From: Trametes villosa | Lineage: Eukaryota; Basidiomycota; Agaricomycetes; Polyporales; Polyporaceae | Direction of reading: 5' to 3' | DNA length: 64,000 nucleotides | Assembly: GCA_002964805.2 (NCBI GenBank) | Contig: PUDQ02000013.1 | Location: forward strand, 62,001 to 126,000 | In this document: piece after piece, positions 45,134-56,999 of the stretch | Position numbering within the stretch: the stretch's first letter is position 1 | Layout of the letters: every line of letters begins with the position of its first letter | Notes under the pieces: generated by a model | What the model saw: only the letters and a program-made list of their open reading frames with translations | Databases searched by the model: none | What the model was told of the DNA's origin: nothing | Translations under genes and position numbers: made by a program

Positions 45134-47500
45134 TTACCGCCGCGCCCTGCAACCGTGCTTTTCTTTGTGCTCGGACCATCCTTCCCTCTGACACTTCGGA
45201 GTGCAAAAGAACACGCGCCCGTCACACGTACCTGAGCACCGGAAAGACCGTCAGCGCTCCCGCCCGACCGACCGACAGGAGGACCGAGCCACGCACCGCC
45301 GCATTTCTTCCAGACTCCGACCGAGCCGCACTTGTAACACGCCATCCACGGGCCCAGCTGCGCCCCACGCCGCTCGTCCTCCCAGTCGACCTCCTCGAAG
45401 AGCCCCCCGGGCACGTCCACGCGCAGCTGCCACACGTCGCCGTAGCTGCGCGTGAGGTCGTGCTTCCCCGTCGGCACCCAGTCCGTGTTCGTGTACCCGC
45501 CGAAGAGGTACACGCGCCCCGTCGCGGGATCCGTGACGAGCTGGCTCTGCGCGCGATACGTCGGGAAGTTGCCGGTGACGACCTGCTTCCAGCGCGGGGT
45601 GCCGCCCGGGGCGGAGCGGTCGAGCACGAACGTGTCCGAGAAGTAGTTGAACCCGAAGGAGGCCGTGGAGCCCTCGACGAAGAACGGCAGCGCGGGGCTG
45701 TAGCCGCCGAACATGACCGTCTGCTTCGTGGCGGGGTTCTGTGCGCGTGTTGGTGTTAGTGTGTGTTCTAGCGAGAGCGGAGATGGACGCGTGGACGGAC
45801 ATAGCAGCACGCAATCTCCGCGCGGGGACAGGGGAAGTTCCCCTGAACACGTTCCCGCTGCCACTTCCCCGCGGGGATGTCCCACGACCAGCAGTCGTCG
45901 TACACGAACCCCTCGGAGGAAGCGAAGTCCGCCTCGAACATAGCGGCCCCCTGGCGGTCGGCCATGCCGTACATGATGTAGATCTTCTTGCGCTCCTCGT
46001 CGACCCAGCTCGCGAGGTTCTTGCGCGCCCCTGGCTGCTCGTAGTCCGGCTTGAGTTCTATGGAGTCGTGCATCCCCGAGAGGTACCGCCAGGTCTTCGT
46101 CGCGAGGTCGAGCACGGCGAAGTAGTTGCACCCCAGCGGCCGCTTGTACTTGCCCCCGAAGATGTAGATCTTGCCGTCGACGATGTGCGCTTCATAGTCG
46201 GTGAGGCCACTGGTGTACGGCCATGCAACCTTCTTCCCTTTCGCGTTGACGAAGCTCGTCTGCAAGCGGCCCCAGCGCTCACGCTCAAGGTCCAGGTAAT
46301 CCACAGTTGACGTTCCGCGGAAAAGGTACGCCTTGCCCTCGTGAACGACCATCTGGCAGTTCAGGAACGGCCGCGTGTACGAGGGCAGCTCGCGCCAGCC
46401 GTCCATCTTGACGAGGTCGAGGCACCATATGTCGCCGTACACCTGGAAGGTGCCGCTGCGCTGGCCACCGCAGACGTACATACGGCCTACCAACGGCGGG
46501 TCAATATGCGCCCTGGTTTGTTTGTCAGGGGAACTTACTCTTGTATATGAAGCATGCGTGCGCCATACGCGACGAGAGCTTCATCGAGTCTGCCCATTTG
46601 AGCCGCTGCCACGACCCGCGCACCTGCAGCTCGGGATTCGTGATCTCAAGCGAGCGGTAGATCGACGGGTCGGGGTGGCGGTACCCCATCACCGCTATGG
46701 TGGAGGCGACGGGGAGGATCTCTCGCCGCAGGGAGTACTCGTCTATCTCCGAAGGCAGGCTGCGGATGAGGTCGTTTCCGATGTTGCGGCAGTACGCTGC
46801 TGCGCCAGTGTTTCCTAGTTTCAGCAGAACATCGGAGGCCGTTACGAGACCGAGGAGACGTTGCCGCTGGAACTCGAGGCTGTGCGGAGTGGGATGGTAG
46901 ATTTCCCAGTCTGCGATTTGTTCAGCGATGATGCCAGTGCTAACGTCCAGAATACAAACCGAATATAGGCGTGTTGACGAACCGAGTGTTCTTGTGCAGC
47001 ACATCGACCTCCAAGCTCCAGTCAAGAGCCTATACGGGGCAACGGTCAGCGAAACAGACGTAGACTTCACAGTCTCTACTGACCTTGACCAATTCGTTGG
47101 ATTCGTAAAAGTTCAGCGCAGCTCCGTTGCAGCAGTTCATCGCCGTCAAGCACTCGTCCATGGTAAAGTTCATGTACACTGAGGACTTGACGCCGCCACC
47201 GTTGGTGGGATCGAGCGGGACCTTGATCTGCGAGCCGACGAGGAGGGACATGGCTTCCGCGAACTGCAGCCCGGCCTGCCGGAACTTGTTCTCGCGTGCA
47301 AAGCCCTCGGCTTGTACGACAGCGAGTTTGCACTCGGCATCGCGATACCTGCGGTCTATAAATTTCCTCGGGTGAGTACAAGGAGGACGTAGCGCAGCAG
47401 CTTATCACCCACCTTCGAGATCAAGTCGGACGAGGTAGCTGGTAAAGGCAGCTACCAGCTCCGGGCTGTTGACGACATCGTTGTTGGTCTTGCGCGCCAT
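45134..47500 (-). CDS. Kelch-repeat protein with C-terminal MYND zinc finger
   Basis: Seven exons (47413-47500, 47084-47355, 46960-47029, 46539-46910, 45801-46486, 45297-45738, 45134-45231) give 675 residues. The first 240 residues are helical and TPR-like (CKLAVVQAEGFARENKFRQA, CCNGAALNFYESNELVKALD, LLKLGNTGAAAYCRNIG). Kelch blades follow (RMYVCGG, KAYLFRGT, KIYIFGGK, TVMFGGYS, RVYLFGGYTNTD), probably a beta-propeller for protein binding. The last exon completes a MYND finger: CYKCGSVGVWKKCGG, TCDGRVFFCTPKCQREGW, SEHKEKHGC. All the spaced Cys/His expected of MYND are there, and the intron splits the finger. The role is unknown. MYND fingers usually bind proline-rich partners. The gene shares a 430-bp divergent promoter with the Vps68-like gene. 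Confidence 0.85.
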
Positions 47501-47931
47501 GTACCCCTTGACCTAGGCCGTACTTCTGGCCCGTCGCTTATGTTGAAGGCAGGAGGGAAACGCGAATGCCGAAGAGATTTTGGCGGCAACGGGTGCAGCC
47601 ACCCCGCCCACGTGACGGGACGGTAGAACGATGCTACCGCGAGACCGAGTGCACATTCGCCGCTTGACTGCCTCGTATTTTGACTTACAGATGCAGCGTA
47701 TATGCCTGAGCAGAGGTCAAAGTGCATAATCTTGAGTGAGTATAGACCGACTGCGCGACGCCCGAGCCGGCAAGTTGAAGGGAGCTCACAAGAAGTCCGC
47801 TGGGCGCTTACTGGTATGCCGTGATGAGGACATCGTCGGTGCGGTGCTGCGTACAAGCCGCGCCGCGCATCGTTGTCCAGCAGCCACCACCACTCCTTCC
47901 TCCATCTACCTCGTACGCCCCGGAGACCATC
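47501..47931. promoter_or_regulatory. Divergent promoter, Kelch-MYND and Vps68-like genes
   Basis: The two start codons point outward from this 431-bp interval. No TATA box is obvious on either side. Confidence 0.5.
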
Positions 47932-48636
47932 ATGGCCGTCCCTCGTCACAACTACGACCCCCGCCGGGTATGCATAAACCCCTTCCCCAACATCAGCCTC
48001 GGAAAGCACAGGCGCACCGTCGGTATCTACCTCGCAGGCGGCCTCGTACGTCCCTCTCTCGCTTGAATTGTCTAACATATCAGCTCACGTATCCTCTGTA
48101 TCTAGTTTGCGCTCGCGAACTGGACGTTCCTCGACGCCGCTATCCTCTCCGCGCATGCGCACTCGCCCTATGACGAGCCGGAGCGGCCGGTCCCGGTCCA
48201 TGTCGCCTTCCTCGACTGGCTGCCCGGCATCTGCTCTCTCCTCGGCATGCTCGTCATCAACCTCATCGACAAGGACCGCGTTCAGGGGAACGAGGACTTT
48301 GGGGACTCGCGCGCGGTGTGGCGCGCTCGCCTGTTCCTGTTCATCGGTTTCGCGCTCATGGCTGGTGGGCTCGCGGGTAGTGTGGTACGTCTCTTCTCCT
48401 GTTCATTCGTACGGCCGGCCTCCGGCGGCGCGGGCTAGAGGGGCATATGGGTTAACTGGTGGCTTGCCTTGCAGTGCATTCTCGTGCTCAAGTACATCCT
48501 GAACCACTACCCGGAGCAGTATACCTACTACGGCTATGCCAACGTCTCCCAGAATGTTGCCCTGATGTTGTCCGCTATCGTCCTCTGGATCTCACAGAGT
48601 GTCAGTACAGAGTACGAGTACACATTGTCTATTTAG
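47932..48636 (+). CDS. Vps68/TMEM50 (UPF0220) family membrane protein
   Basis: Three exons (47932-48045, 48106-48384, 48475-48636) give 184 residues. The family has four membrane segments, which are visible here: YLAGGLFALANWTFLDAAI, WLPGICSLLGMLVINLID, LFLFIGFALMAGGLAGSVCI and ANVSQNVALMLSAIVLWISQ. In yeast Vps68 works with Vps55 at endosomes in sorting to the vacuole, and this is the expected role. The stop follows TEYEYTLSI, a typical family end. The third segment spans an intron whose frame confirms the join. Confidence 0.88.
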
Positions 48637-49152
48637 TTCCTTCACTGTTGTGCAATGCTGTTAATCTACCGCTACTGAGGACTTGGAGAGAATATATGTA
48701 TTAGTGGATGTTGCCCTTCGAAGTCACCTGCTTCATCTCGTTCCTCCCAGTGGGATGTCAAGAGGATCGCATCACATCCTCACGCTTGAGGCTGAGGCCT
48801 GAACTAGAACTAACCGGCAACGAACCCCCTTGCATCGTAGCACATTTCCAGACAACGTTGGTTACAACTGTGCTCGGAAACGAGGTTGCTTCGGAGGTGG
48901 TACCAACCGGGTGGGTACAACGAGGGCAAGTGAATGTGTTGCTGCTATACATGATGTACAAGCATATGAACGGCGAGCCGCGAGCGCAGCGGTGGTGCAT
49001 AGCCCTAGGTGCTGCATTGGGTGTGTCATGTGGAAAGCGTACAAGCGATAACATATGGTGTCGACAGCCCGCCCGTCGCTCCCGTGGCCTCCTCTGGCCT
49101 GGGAAACCCGTCCCCATCCGCCTACCCCGTCTTCATCGTACAACGAGGACGC
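48637..49152. other. Convergent 3' ends
   Basis: 3' flanks of the Vps68-like gene (plus) and of ribosomal protein S13 (minus). No separate gene seen. Confidence 0.5.
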
Positions 49153-49686
49153 TCATGCGATGAGCGTGGACGCGGTCGCGGAGTCGTACTTGAAGGTTGG
49201 GGGGATCTGCTGCTTCGTCTTGTAGTAGCGCGCGAGACGGTGGATACGCGACTCGATGAGAATGAGGCGGAACTTCGAGTCCTTGTCCTTGCGGTTGACC
49301 TCGAGGTGCTTGCGCACGGCGACCGCCTTTTTGACGAGGTGCCAGAGATCCTCGGGGATCTGGGGGGCAAGGCCTATCCATGCTTGTGATGAGCAGGCGT
49401 TCGCGCAACTCCTTCACAGCAGGCTTAGGCATTAGGCTATTCGTGACTTACCGCCAGACTTGAGGATACGGAGGATCTTGTTCCCCGTAACAAAGCGGAC
49501 CTGGGGGATACCGTGCGAGTCACGGAGGGTGACACCGATCTGGGAGGGGGTGAGGCCCTTGCGCGCGAGCTTGTAGATGTGCTCGACGACGTCGTCGGGG
49601 GTCGTCTTCAGCCACGACGGGGGAGCGCGGCGGTAGGGGAGGGCGGAGGACGAAATGCCCTTGCCAGGAGCGTGCATGCGACCCAT
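49153..49686 (-). CDS. RPS13: 40S ribosomal protein S13 (uS15)
   Basis: Two exons (49452-49686, 49153-49373) give 151 residues, exactly the usual size of the eukaryotic protein. It binds 18S rRNA in the small subunit body. Sequence landmarks are [70 protein letters not shown] and the C-terminal [17 protein letters not shown]. The gene is head to head with RPS6, which fits co-expression of ribosomal protein genes. Confidence 0.96.
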
Positions 49687-50077
49687 GATGACTCTGGTGG
49701 CCGTGGTCAGCGATCGCGCGGACGAGCAGCCGGACGGTGTGCGCTCACAAGTTTTTAGGCGGCGGGGGAGTCTTGAGGGGTTGTCGTCGTCGTGCGTGCC
49801 GTTGGACGCGGTGGGTGTCTTCAGATTTGCTGAGGCGCAAGTGCCACGTGCTCTGAGAATGGGTGGCTGATGGGACTATACAGTTCCAAACCTTGGTGCG
49901 CCACCCGCCACAGGCGTTGTCCGTGTTTGTACACACGCCTCAAGACCGCACCGAGCGCAAGACTATCTCGTCGCCGCCGTCCTCGCCGTCGCCGAGATAC
50001 CGCCAACCACGCCGCAAGGTATGTCTCGCCGCCTCACTTCGTCCTTGGGGGATTGACCCTGATATTTTGGCTGCAGC
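49687..50077. promoter_or_regulatory. Shared divergent promoter of RPS13 and RPS6
   Basis: The 391-bp interval between two ribosomal protein starts. A palindromic CACGTG (E-box) sits near 49845, within gccacgtgc. A shared control region would help equal output of the two subunits. Whether the E-box is used is inference. Confidence 0.6.
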
Positions 50078-51035
50078 ATGAAGCTCAACATCGCCAGTGA
50101 GTTCTGCCTGCCCAGCCGAGGTGGATATATGCAGGATTCTGACGAGGGTTGCTGCGATAGACCCCGCAACCGGGGAACAAAAGCTCATTGACTACGATGA
50201 CGAGAAGAAATAGTGCGCACGCTTGCAATCTCTCGTCCGTGCTGAAACTCATCCAGGCGTTCCAATCACACAGCCGTGTCTTCTACGAGAAGCGCATCGC
50301 GCAGGAGGTTCCCGGCGACTCTCTCGGCGATGAGTGGAAGGGCTACGTCTTCCGCATCACTGGCGGCAACGACAAGCAGGGTTTCCCCATGAAGCAGGGT
50401 GTCCTCCTCCCCCACCGTGTCCGTCTCCTCCTCTCGGACGGTCACTCGTGCTACCGCCCCCGCCGCACCGGCGAGCGCAAGCGCAAGTCGGTCCGTGGCT
50501 GCATCGTCGGCCCCGATATCGCCGTCCTCTCCCTCGTTATCGTCAAGCAGGGCGAGAACGAGATCCCCGGCCTGACCGACAACGTCCTCCCCAAGCGTCT
50601 TGGCCCCAAGCGTGCGACCAAGATCCGCAAGTTCTTCAACCTGTCCAAGGAGGACGACGTCCGCAAGTACGTCGTGCGGCGAGAGGTTAAGAGCCAGAAG
50701 AAGGAGAACGCGAAGCCCTACACCAAGGCGTACGTCGTCGACAAGCTCATTCTTGTTGCGATTGATCTAACATCTGTGATTAGTCCCAAAATCCAGCGTC
50801 TGGTCACCCCCATCCGTCTCCAGCGCCGCCGTCACCTGCGCTCCCTCAAGCGCCGCCGGATCGAGCACCAGAAGGAGCAGAAGGCGGAGTACGATGTGCT
50901 TCTCAGCAAGCGCATTGCGGAGAAGAAGGAGAAGGCTGCCGCCGTCAAGGCGTCACACAAGAAGTGGGTCTCCTTGGTCCTTCACGCATCGCTGTTGCTA
51001 ACATATGTTTCTTCAGGGCGACCACCACTGCCTAA
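50078..51035 (+). CDS. RPS6: 40S ribosomal protein S6 (eS6)
   Basis: Five exons (50078-50096, 50161-50212, 50274-50729, 50784-50963, 51017-51035) give 241 residues, close to the yeast protein. The first and last exons are only 19 nt each. The protein sits in the small subunit and is a target of TOR-linked kinases in many eukaryotes. Landmarks are [95 protein letters not shown] and [15 protein letters not shown]. The C-terminus ends SHKKATTTA, with few phosphorylatable Ser compared with animal S6. Confidence 0.95.
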
Positions 51036-52027
51036 AAGCCTCTCCTGGGTGCATCCCCTTGTCCTATGCGGTCGCTCGTTGTATGGTTCTACCTATAGTC
51101 ATGTCCCTTGCTCTCCTCCATCTCCCTGCAATCTCATGCGACTTATGGCGAACTCGCTGTACCCCTCCCTGCGGGCCTCGGGTTGTTGTATATCAGCTTA
51201 TTGCTTCGGTGCATGATATGGCATGACGCGGCGAGGACGTGCGTGTTACATCTGCGATGTGTGCGATTTGGCCGGCCTTTCATCGATGCCCACTGAACAT
51301 GACCTCCATCGGTTACGCGTCCATGAATTCTCGGCACAATATCCGTGCTCACGAGATGCAACATCCTGTAAGTCGCTCAGCGTTCCGCCGTCTTCGCCAC
51401 GTTCAAAGCTTCAATTCCTGCGAAGGGCATTTCGAACGGGCGGCAGCACTAACGTCGGAGTGTCAGCACAACGACGCATATCCACCGTAGCGAACGGATT
51501 GCAGTACAACTGCCTAGTACCGGGACTGTAAGAAAAGGAAGACCGTTGATTACCTGCCCTGCTCCTCCTTGCCCTCACGTTGGAATCACTCCGTTTTGTG
51601 TCAAGAGACCATGTATTTCACGATAAAAAGCCAGCTGAGGGCCTACCCTAGGTATAACTGAGGTATAAGACAGTGCGCATCCATGCGAGCGGGGGTAACA
51701 TGCAAGCAGCGGCCGGAGAGCGTGGTGCGTAGAGGAGCCAGTTTAGCCAGTAAGTCGTGCGTCGTCGTCGCGCCCTCGCGACCGTCCGCCCAGTCCGGGG
51801 GCGGAAGAGACCAACCCGCTTGGGGTCTGGGGGAGAAACCGGAGAGATGAGGAGCCGAGAGACGATACCGAGAACATGAACATGAAAGCGATTATACCAG
51901 ATCCAGGACCCGAGAGCAGAGGATGATGAGAGAGAGAAGGGGACGCGCGGCGGGAGGCTCGCTCCCCGCGCATGGGAGTGTAAGGGGGAGCGAACCGCCG
52001 TCAACGACGGTCCGCGAGGGAGCACGC
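51036..52027. other. Convergent intergenic region
   Basis: 3' flank of RPS6 and of the three-WSC gene. Open frames on both strands are GC-driven and lack domains. Confidence 0.45.
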
Positions 52028-54743
52028 TCAGAACATGTCCGAGTGCGCGTGCCCGCGGCCGAAGTGGCGCGCCTTGGCGTGCCTGCGCGACGACGCGGCG
52101 CCGGTCTTCTTGAACACGGAGAGCGCCATCGCGCCGCCGCAGACCTTGCCGCTCTCGCCCGTGCACGGCATGTTGCACTGCGCGTCCGCGAGCGCCTTCC
52201 CGCCGCCGTTCGCGAACGCGCTCCCGCAGTAGCACTCGCGCGCGTACTCGAGCCCGGCCATGGTGTGCCCGCGGGACGAGCAGTGCGCGATGCACGCGCC
52301 GATCGTCATCTGCTCGCTCGTGTACGCGTCGACGTTGAGCGTGCGCGCGGGGACGTCCGCCGCGCAGCCGACGGCGGACCAGCCCGAGGGCAGGCCGGCG
52401 ACGTTCGTCGAGTTCGCGGGGGCGGAGGGGGAGGGCTTGGCGGCTTGCGAGGAGGCGGAGGGCGCGGGGTTGGCGACGGCGAGGTTATTGTGCTTGAAGA
52501 GGCTCAGCGCCCAGGGCCCGCCGCAGATGCTGCTGGGGCTCGCAACGCAGGGGGAGTTGCACATGGTCGCGGTGAGGGGCTCGCCCTTGTTGTTCTGGAT
52601 CGAGCTGCCGCCTGGAAGGGGAGTTAGCTTAGTCACAATCGACATCAAAGAGAACTCACAGTAGCACTCGCGGCCGTACTCGACACCCGCAATGGAGAAG
52701 CCCTTGGATGCACACGTCGAGACGCAGGTCGCGATAGTCATCGAGTCGCTCGCGAAGGTGTACCCGGTGAGTGCACGCGCAGAGCCGTCGGACACGCAGC
52801 CGGCGCTCGCCCAACCAGCAGGGATGCTCGCCGTCGGGGGCGCGGCGAGCACCGCGGAGGAGGCGGGGTGCGAGCTAGTGGTGGCGACGGAGGGAGCAGA
52901 CGGGGTGGCGGTGGCTGAGGTGTGGACAGCAGACGTGGAGGCCGAAGTGTGGACGACGGAGGCGGAGACCGAAGGAACGGTGTTAGCCGACGACACTGGC
53001 TTAGGTGCGGCAGAGGGTACAGACGAGGGGGATGAAGGGGGAGCCGGGGACGATGCACCAGGGTTGGCGGTGCTCAGGAGCGACAGCTTCGCAGCTCCAC
53101 CACAGATCTCGTTGTCTGAGGCAGTCATATTAGTACCCTGCCCACAAGGGAGAAGTTGTGTCACTCACTGTTACCCGCGCAGTGGTTGCTGCACTGGCTC
53201 CACGTGAGGGTGTTCGTCGACGCGCCGTTCTTGACCGAGTTGTCGCAGTAGCACTCGTCGCCGAACTCGACACCAGCAAGCTTGTAGCCGTGGCTGCCGC
53301 AGTACGACGCGCACATCGCCTTCGTCATCGCGGGGTCCTTCATCGTCAGCGCAGGGAGCGCGCGGCCGCTGGTACCCTCAGCGATGCAGCCAACCTCAGA
53401 CCAGCCGGTCGGGAGGGGCTCCTGGGCAGGCACGAGCTGGGGCGTCGTAGCGTCCTTGCAGACCTGCGCGCCACCGGCGTTACCAACTGGGTTGCAGCCA
53501 GGGAGGGCGGCGATGGGGGCCTTCAGGCCGATATCCTCGTTGACGATGCTAGTCTCGAGCACGCACGCATCCGCCGCAGCCTGGTCGAACACGGCCTTGA
53601 GCGGGGGGCAGTCCATGACGTTGCCGTTCGCAGCAGTGCAGGTGTCGATCGCGTTCTGGAGCAGGTCGATGTCCCAGCCGTTCTGGAAGTCGCCGTGGTG
53701 GCCGTAGCCGGTCGTGTCGCCGTTGGCCAGGACCCACGTCCCGGGGCCCGAGTAGTCGAACTGGTCGACCGACACGAGCATCTCGTAGAAGAGCGACACA
53801 AGGTGGACGGGGTGCGAGGCGGGGCAGTCACCAGAGTTGTAGTTCTGGACCGGGTACGCCATGTGCGACTTGTGGTCCGCCGAGTCGAGGTTCTTGCCGT
53901 CCCAGCACGAGGGGAAGAACACCTGCGCGCGCATGCCGTCCGGGCAGTTCTGGCCGAAGAAGTTCGGGCGCTCGGCCCAGTTGGGGTCGTTGGTGTGCGG
54001 GTTGTTGTAGTCTACATACGTATTCGATGTCAGTAATGGCGGGTACCCAGGAGGCGTGCTGCGTACCGAGGCAGACGTAGCTAACAGCCTGGTCGGCGAA
54101 GCTAGACGAGTTGTAGGTACGCCTGTTGGTGTCACCAGCGACCATCTACGTCCCCGGTCAGTATCAGACAATATACGCCAGGCTCGTGAACCAACCTTCA
54201 AGCCCTTCGGGAACGCATGGATCTTCTCGTTCTTAGGGCCATTCCGCACGAGGTAGTAGATGTTGAAGCTCGTGGCTACCAAAGGGAACCGCATCAGTAC
54301 GGATTCCAGTTATTTCCGCCTCCAAAGAGAAGGTACACACGGATGGGGCTGAGACCTCCCGTCTTTTGATCGCGGTGGTACAGTTGGGGCTGATGCACAG
54401 ATTCAGCTCATCATTCGGGGCTGATACAGGCTCATGGCTCACCGCCCAGTAGTTGCTCTTGTCAGGCTGCACGGGGATCGTCGTGCACTTGGACTTTGCC
54501 AGGTCGTCCGCGTCATACACGTCGGAAAAGCGGCTCGCGCCGACAACTGCATGGACGTGCGTCCCAATCTGCATAATGGTAAATGAGCACAGTGTTCGCG
54601 GGGATTCAGAGAGGACGTACCGCGCCCGTGTTGACAACAGGGTCGAGGCGGGTTTGCACGATAAGCTTGCTGCCGCCGAAGATCCAGTGCTCGGCGTTAG
54701 CCACCGCAACGAGCGCGGCGAGGGAGAGGATCTTGGAGAACAT
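52028..54743 (-). CDS. Secreted DUF1996 protein with three WSC domains
   Basis: Eight exons (54621-54743, 54443-54568, 54341-54389, 54196-54275, 54067-54145, 53169-54011, 52660-53115, 52028-52611) give 779 residues. A signal peptide ends near AVANA-EHWIFGG. DUF1996 contains IGTHVHAVVG, FFPSCWDGKNLDSADHKSHM and WDIDLLQ. Three WSC domains follow, each with its own GVEF/GVEY/GLEY...ECYC and CGG signature. They are separated by Ser/Thr/Pro/Ala-rich linkers that look heavily O-glycosylated. The first five exons keep the same boundaries as the one-WSC paralogue. A TATAAA on the minus strand (54908-54913) lies about 165 bases upstream. A role on wall or plant polysaccharide is inferred from the WSC domains. 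Confidence 0.9.
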
Positions 54744-56999
54744 TGTAAAGACTGGCTGAGATCAGCGAATGAGCGTGTTTAGGTCAGATGAAGGAGAGGT
54801 GGTCGGGAAGGGAGGAGGGGAGGGGAGGGAAAGCCTAGCACGGCTGCGTTGAGGGAAACGGCGGGGCCGTGAAAGGGTTTTGTTGAGCGGAGCGCGTTGA
54901 AGTGGGCTTTATACCTCCTCGTGCATGTGGAGACGCGCAGAACGATGCCGATCTCACACGGTGCCCAATGATCGAGAGCAATGCTCGGCAATCTGCACGT
55001 CCCATATACGGCAGGTTTTGTGGGTGGATGTTTGCCTCGCCCCGCTCGTCCAGATTTCATCTCTTTCAGCGCGTTGATATGCACTCGACGAAACACGCGC
55101 AAGGGGTAAGGAAAGGGCGCGCAGAGCAGCGCAGCTATCGGCATGTTGTTCATCTGAGAGATGGCGGAGAGAGGCCAAAATGACGCACCCGGGATTGTTG
55201 ACCTCGAAACTTAGTATCCGGAACGCCGGAGGGAGGCCGGCGATAAGCATTGCTAAGTCTCCGTCATTGAGTTTCGAGCAATCTTCTCGCTCAACGCCGC
55301 GCACTGTTGCCGCGGGGACGACCTGGCAACGAAGACTGAGAACGTGCCCAGAACTGCCTTCGGCGTCGACAGACAAGCGCCATGATAAGGCACGAACGCC
55401 TGCAAACGGTAAGCCTCATCAGTGTGATTCCGTCACCGAGATAATTGAATGCTATTGCAGTCAGGCACCGGTCCTCGGATTGTGATGGTTGCGGCGTTGA
55501 CGGTTGGGTAAACGAATGTGGTTCAAGCCATCGGGATCGCAGCTGGCGGTCCATGCGCTCGTGGTTGAAGCTGGCGCGTTGCTTGACTTTTCCGGCCGCA
55601 GGGTTTGATAGGTAGCGCGGTCAATTTCGCCGGCGTGGTCTTGTCAATGATACGTTCAACACCCGTCCTCTATGTGAGGTATCTGTCAACTTGTGTAGAG
55701 TTTGGAACGTCGACAACTATACCTGAGCGTATGGAGATGACGTCAATTATACTAGACCAAGGAACTGGGTGTACATACTACTTTGCATAGACTCAGCCCG
55801 TTTTCTCCTCGGATCCGTCGAGGACCGCGGGTGGTGCTGGTAAGTTTAGCATACACAGAGCACAATTCTACTAGGTTTTCATCATTGACCTTATCGTTGA
55901 GCTGTATGGTGTGGCACGCTACGGTAGCTTATGAGCGGCGAATCTGTCCAAATGAACGCTTCAGGGCGGAGAAATCGAAGATATACTTAGCTCCGCGCTA
56001 CGCCGCATGCCCGCCCAGGAACAGGAGCGCGAGCTCTCTGCTTGCGACGGTTCTCGGCGACAGAACCGTCTGTTGAACGCCCAGGGTTGTGCGTGACGGT
56101 GTCGGCGGAACGCGGTTCCTTGGGTAGCGGCTATGCGAAGACTGCATCCGCGCTGTGCAGGAGTTGTCGACGCCGTGACCGCCCGAGGTGTTGAAATTGC
56201 GGTCTACGCGCTCCATACGGCGCGCGCCTTATCATCAAACGGTAGTGAGGCTACCGAGGTATGTTTTGAGGTGAGAATGCATGTGGTGGTAGGAAGAAAA
56301 GGTGAGCGGCGTCGGATGGCGGTGCTCAAGTACTGACAGTGGGTGTATGCGCTGCGTCAAGCGCCCAGGTCATACCACCGCGTACGAGTTAGTTCACCCG
56401 AGAGCATACGCCCATCCGCGCGCGTCAAACTTGGACTTTGGAGCAGTAAGAGGAAATATAAAAACCGAGTCAAGGGTGAGTATTTTGATCACTTTTGCAG
56501 CTCGTGCGTGCGTGCCGCCGGCTCGAGAAAACCACACCAGTCACCGGCTCGGGAGGTTCACTTCAACTTCGAGTCGCAATGTCACGGTAGCAGCAACGGA
56601 AGTTCCGCGCAACGCCGGACCAGGCACAAGCTGTCAAGAAGTATCGTGTAATCGTAAATTTACGGCTCACGATTCGGTGTGCTCAAACCACGTTCCCCGT
56701 CGCTTCATTGCCTGCGCCAGCTTGGTGGTCGACAACAGGAACCGAGGGGCAATTGTAGCTATCCGCCTTCGGCCCTGTGCAGCGGTGCTTCATATCTCCA
56801 CAGCGTGCTGCTACGAACGGCCGGTATCTTGAGGACTGTCGTGCGCTTTGAGCGTGCCGCAGCGCGACCGCACTTCTGCGACACGCTTCTCCGGCGACAT
56901 GGCTGCTGCTTCCCAAGCTTCCCATCTCCGACCTACCGCCCGTACCTCCCCGTCGCTACCAGTGGAGGACCCCGGTCCATCCTCCTCTTAGCGACGGCG
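54744..56999. other. Long intergenic region
   Basis: Beyond the promoter of the three-WSC gene I found no domain, no repeat with long arms and no RNA gene. The open frames in this stretch are short and unlike the spliced genes around them. Confidence 0.45.
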
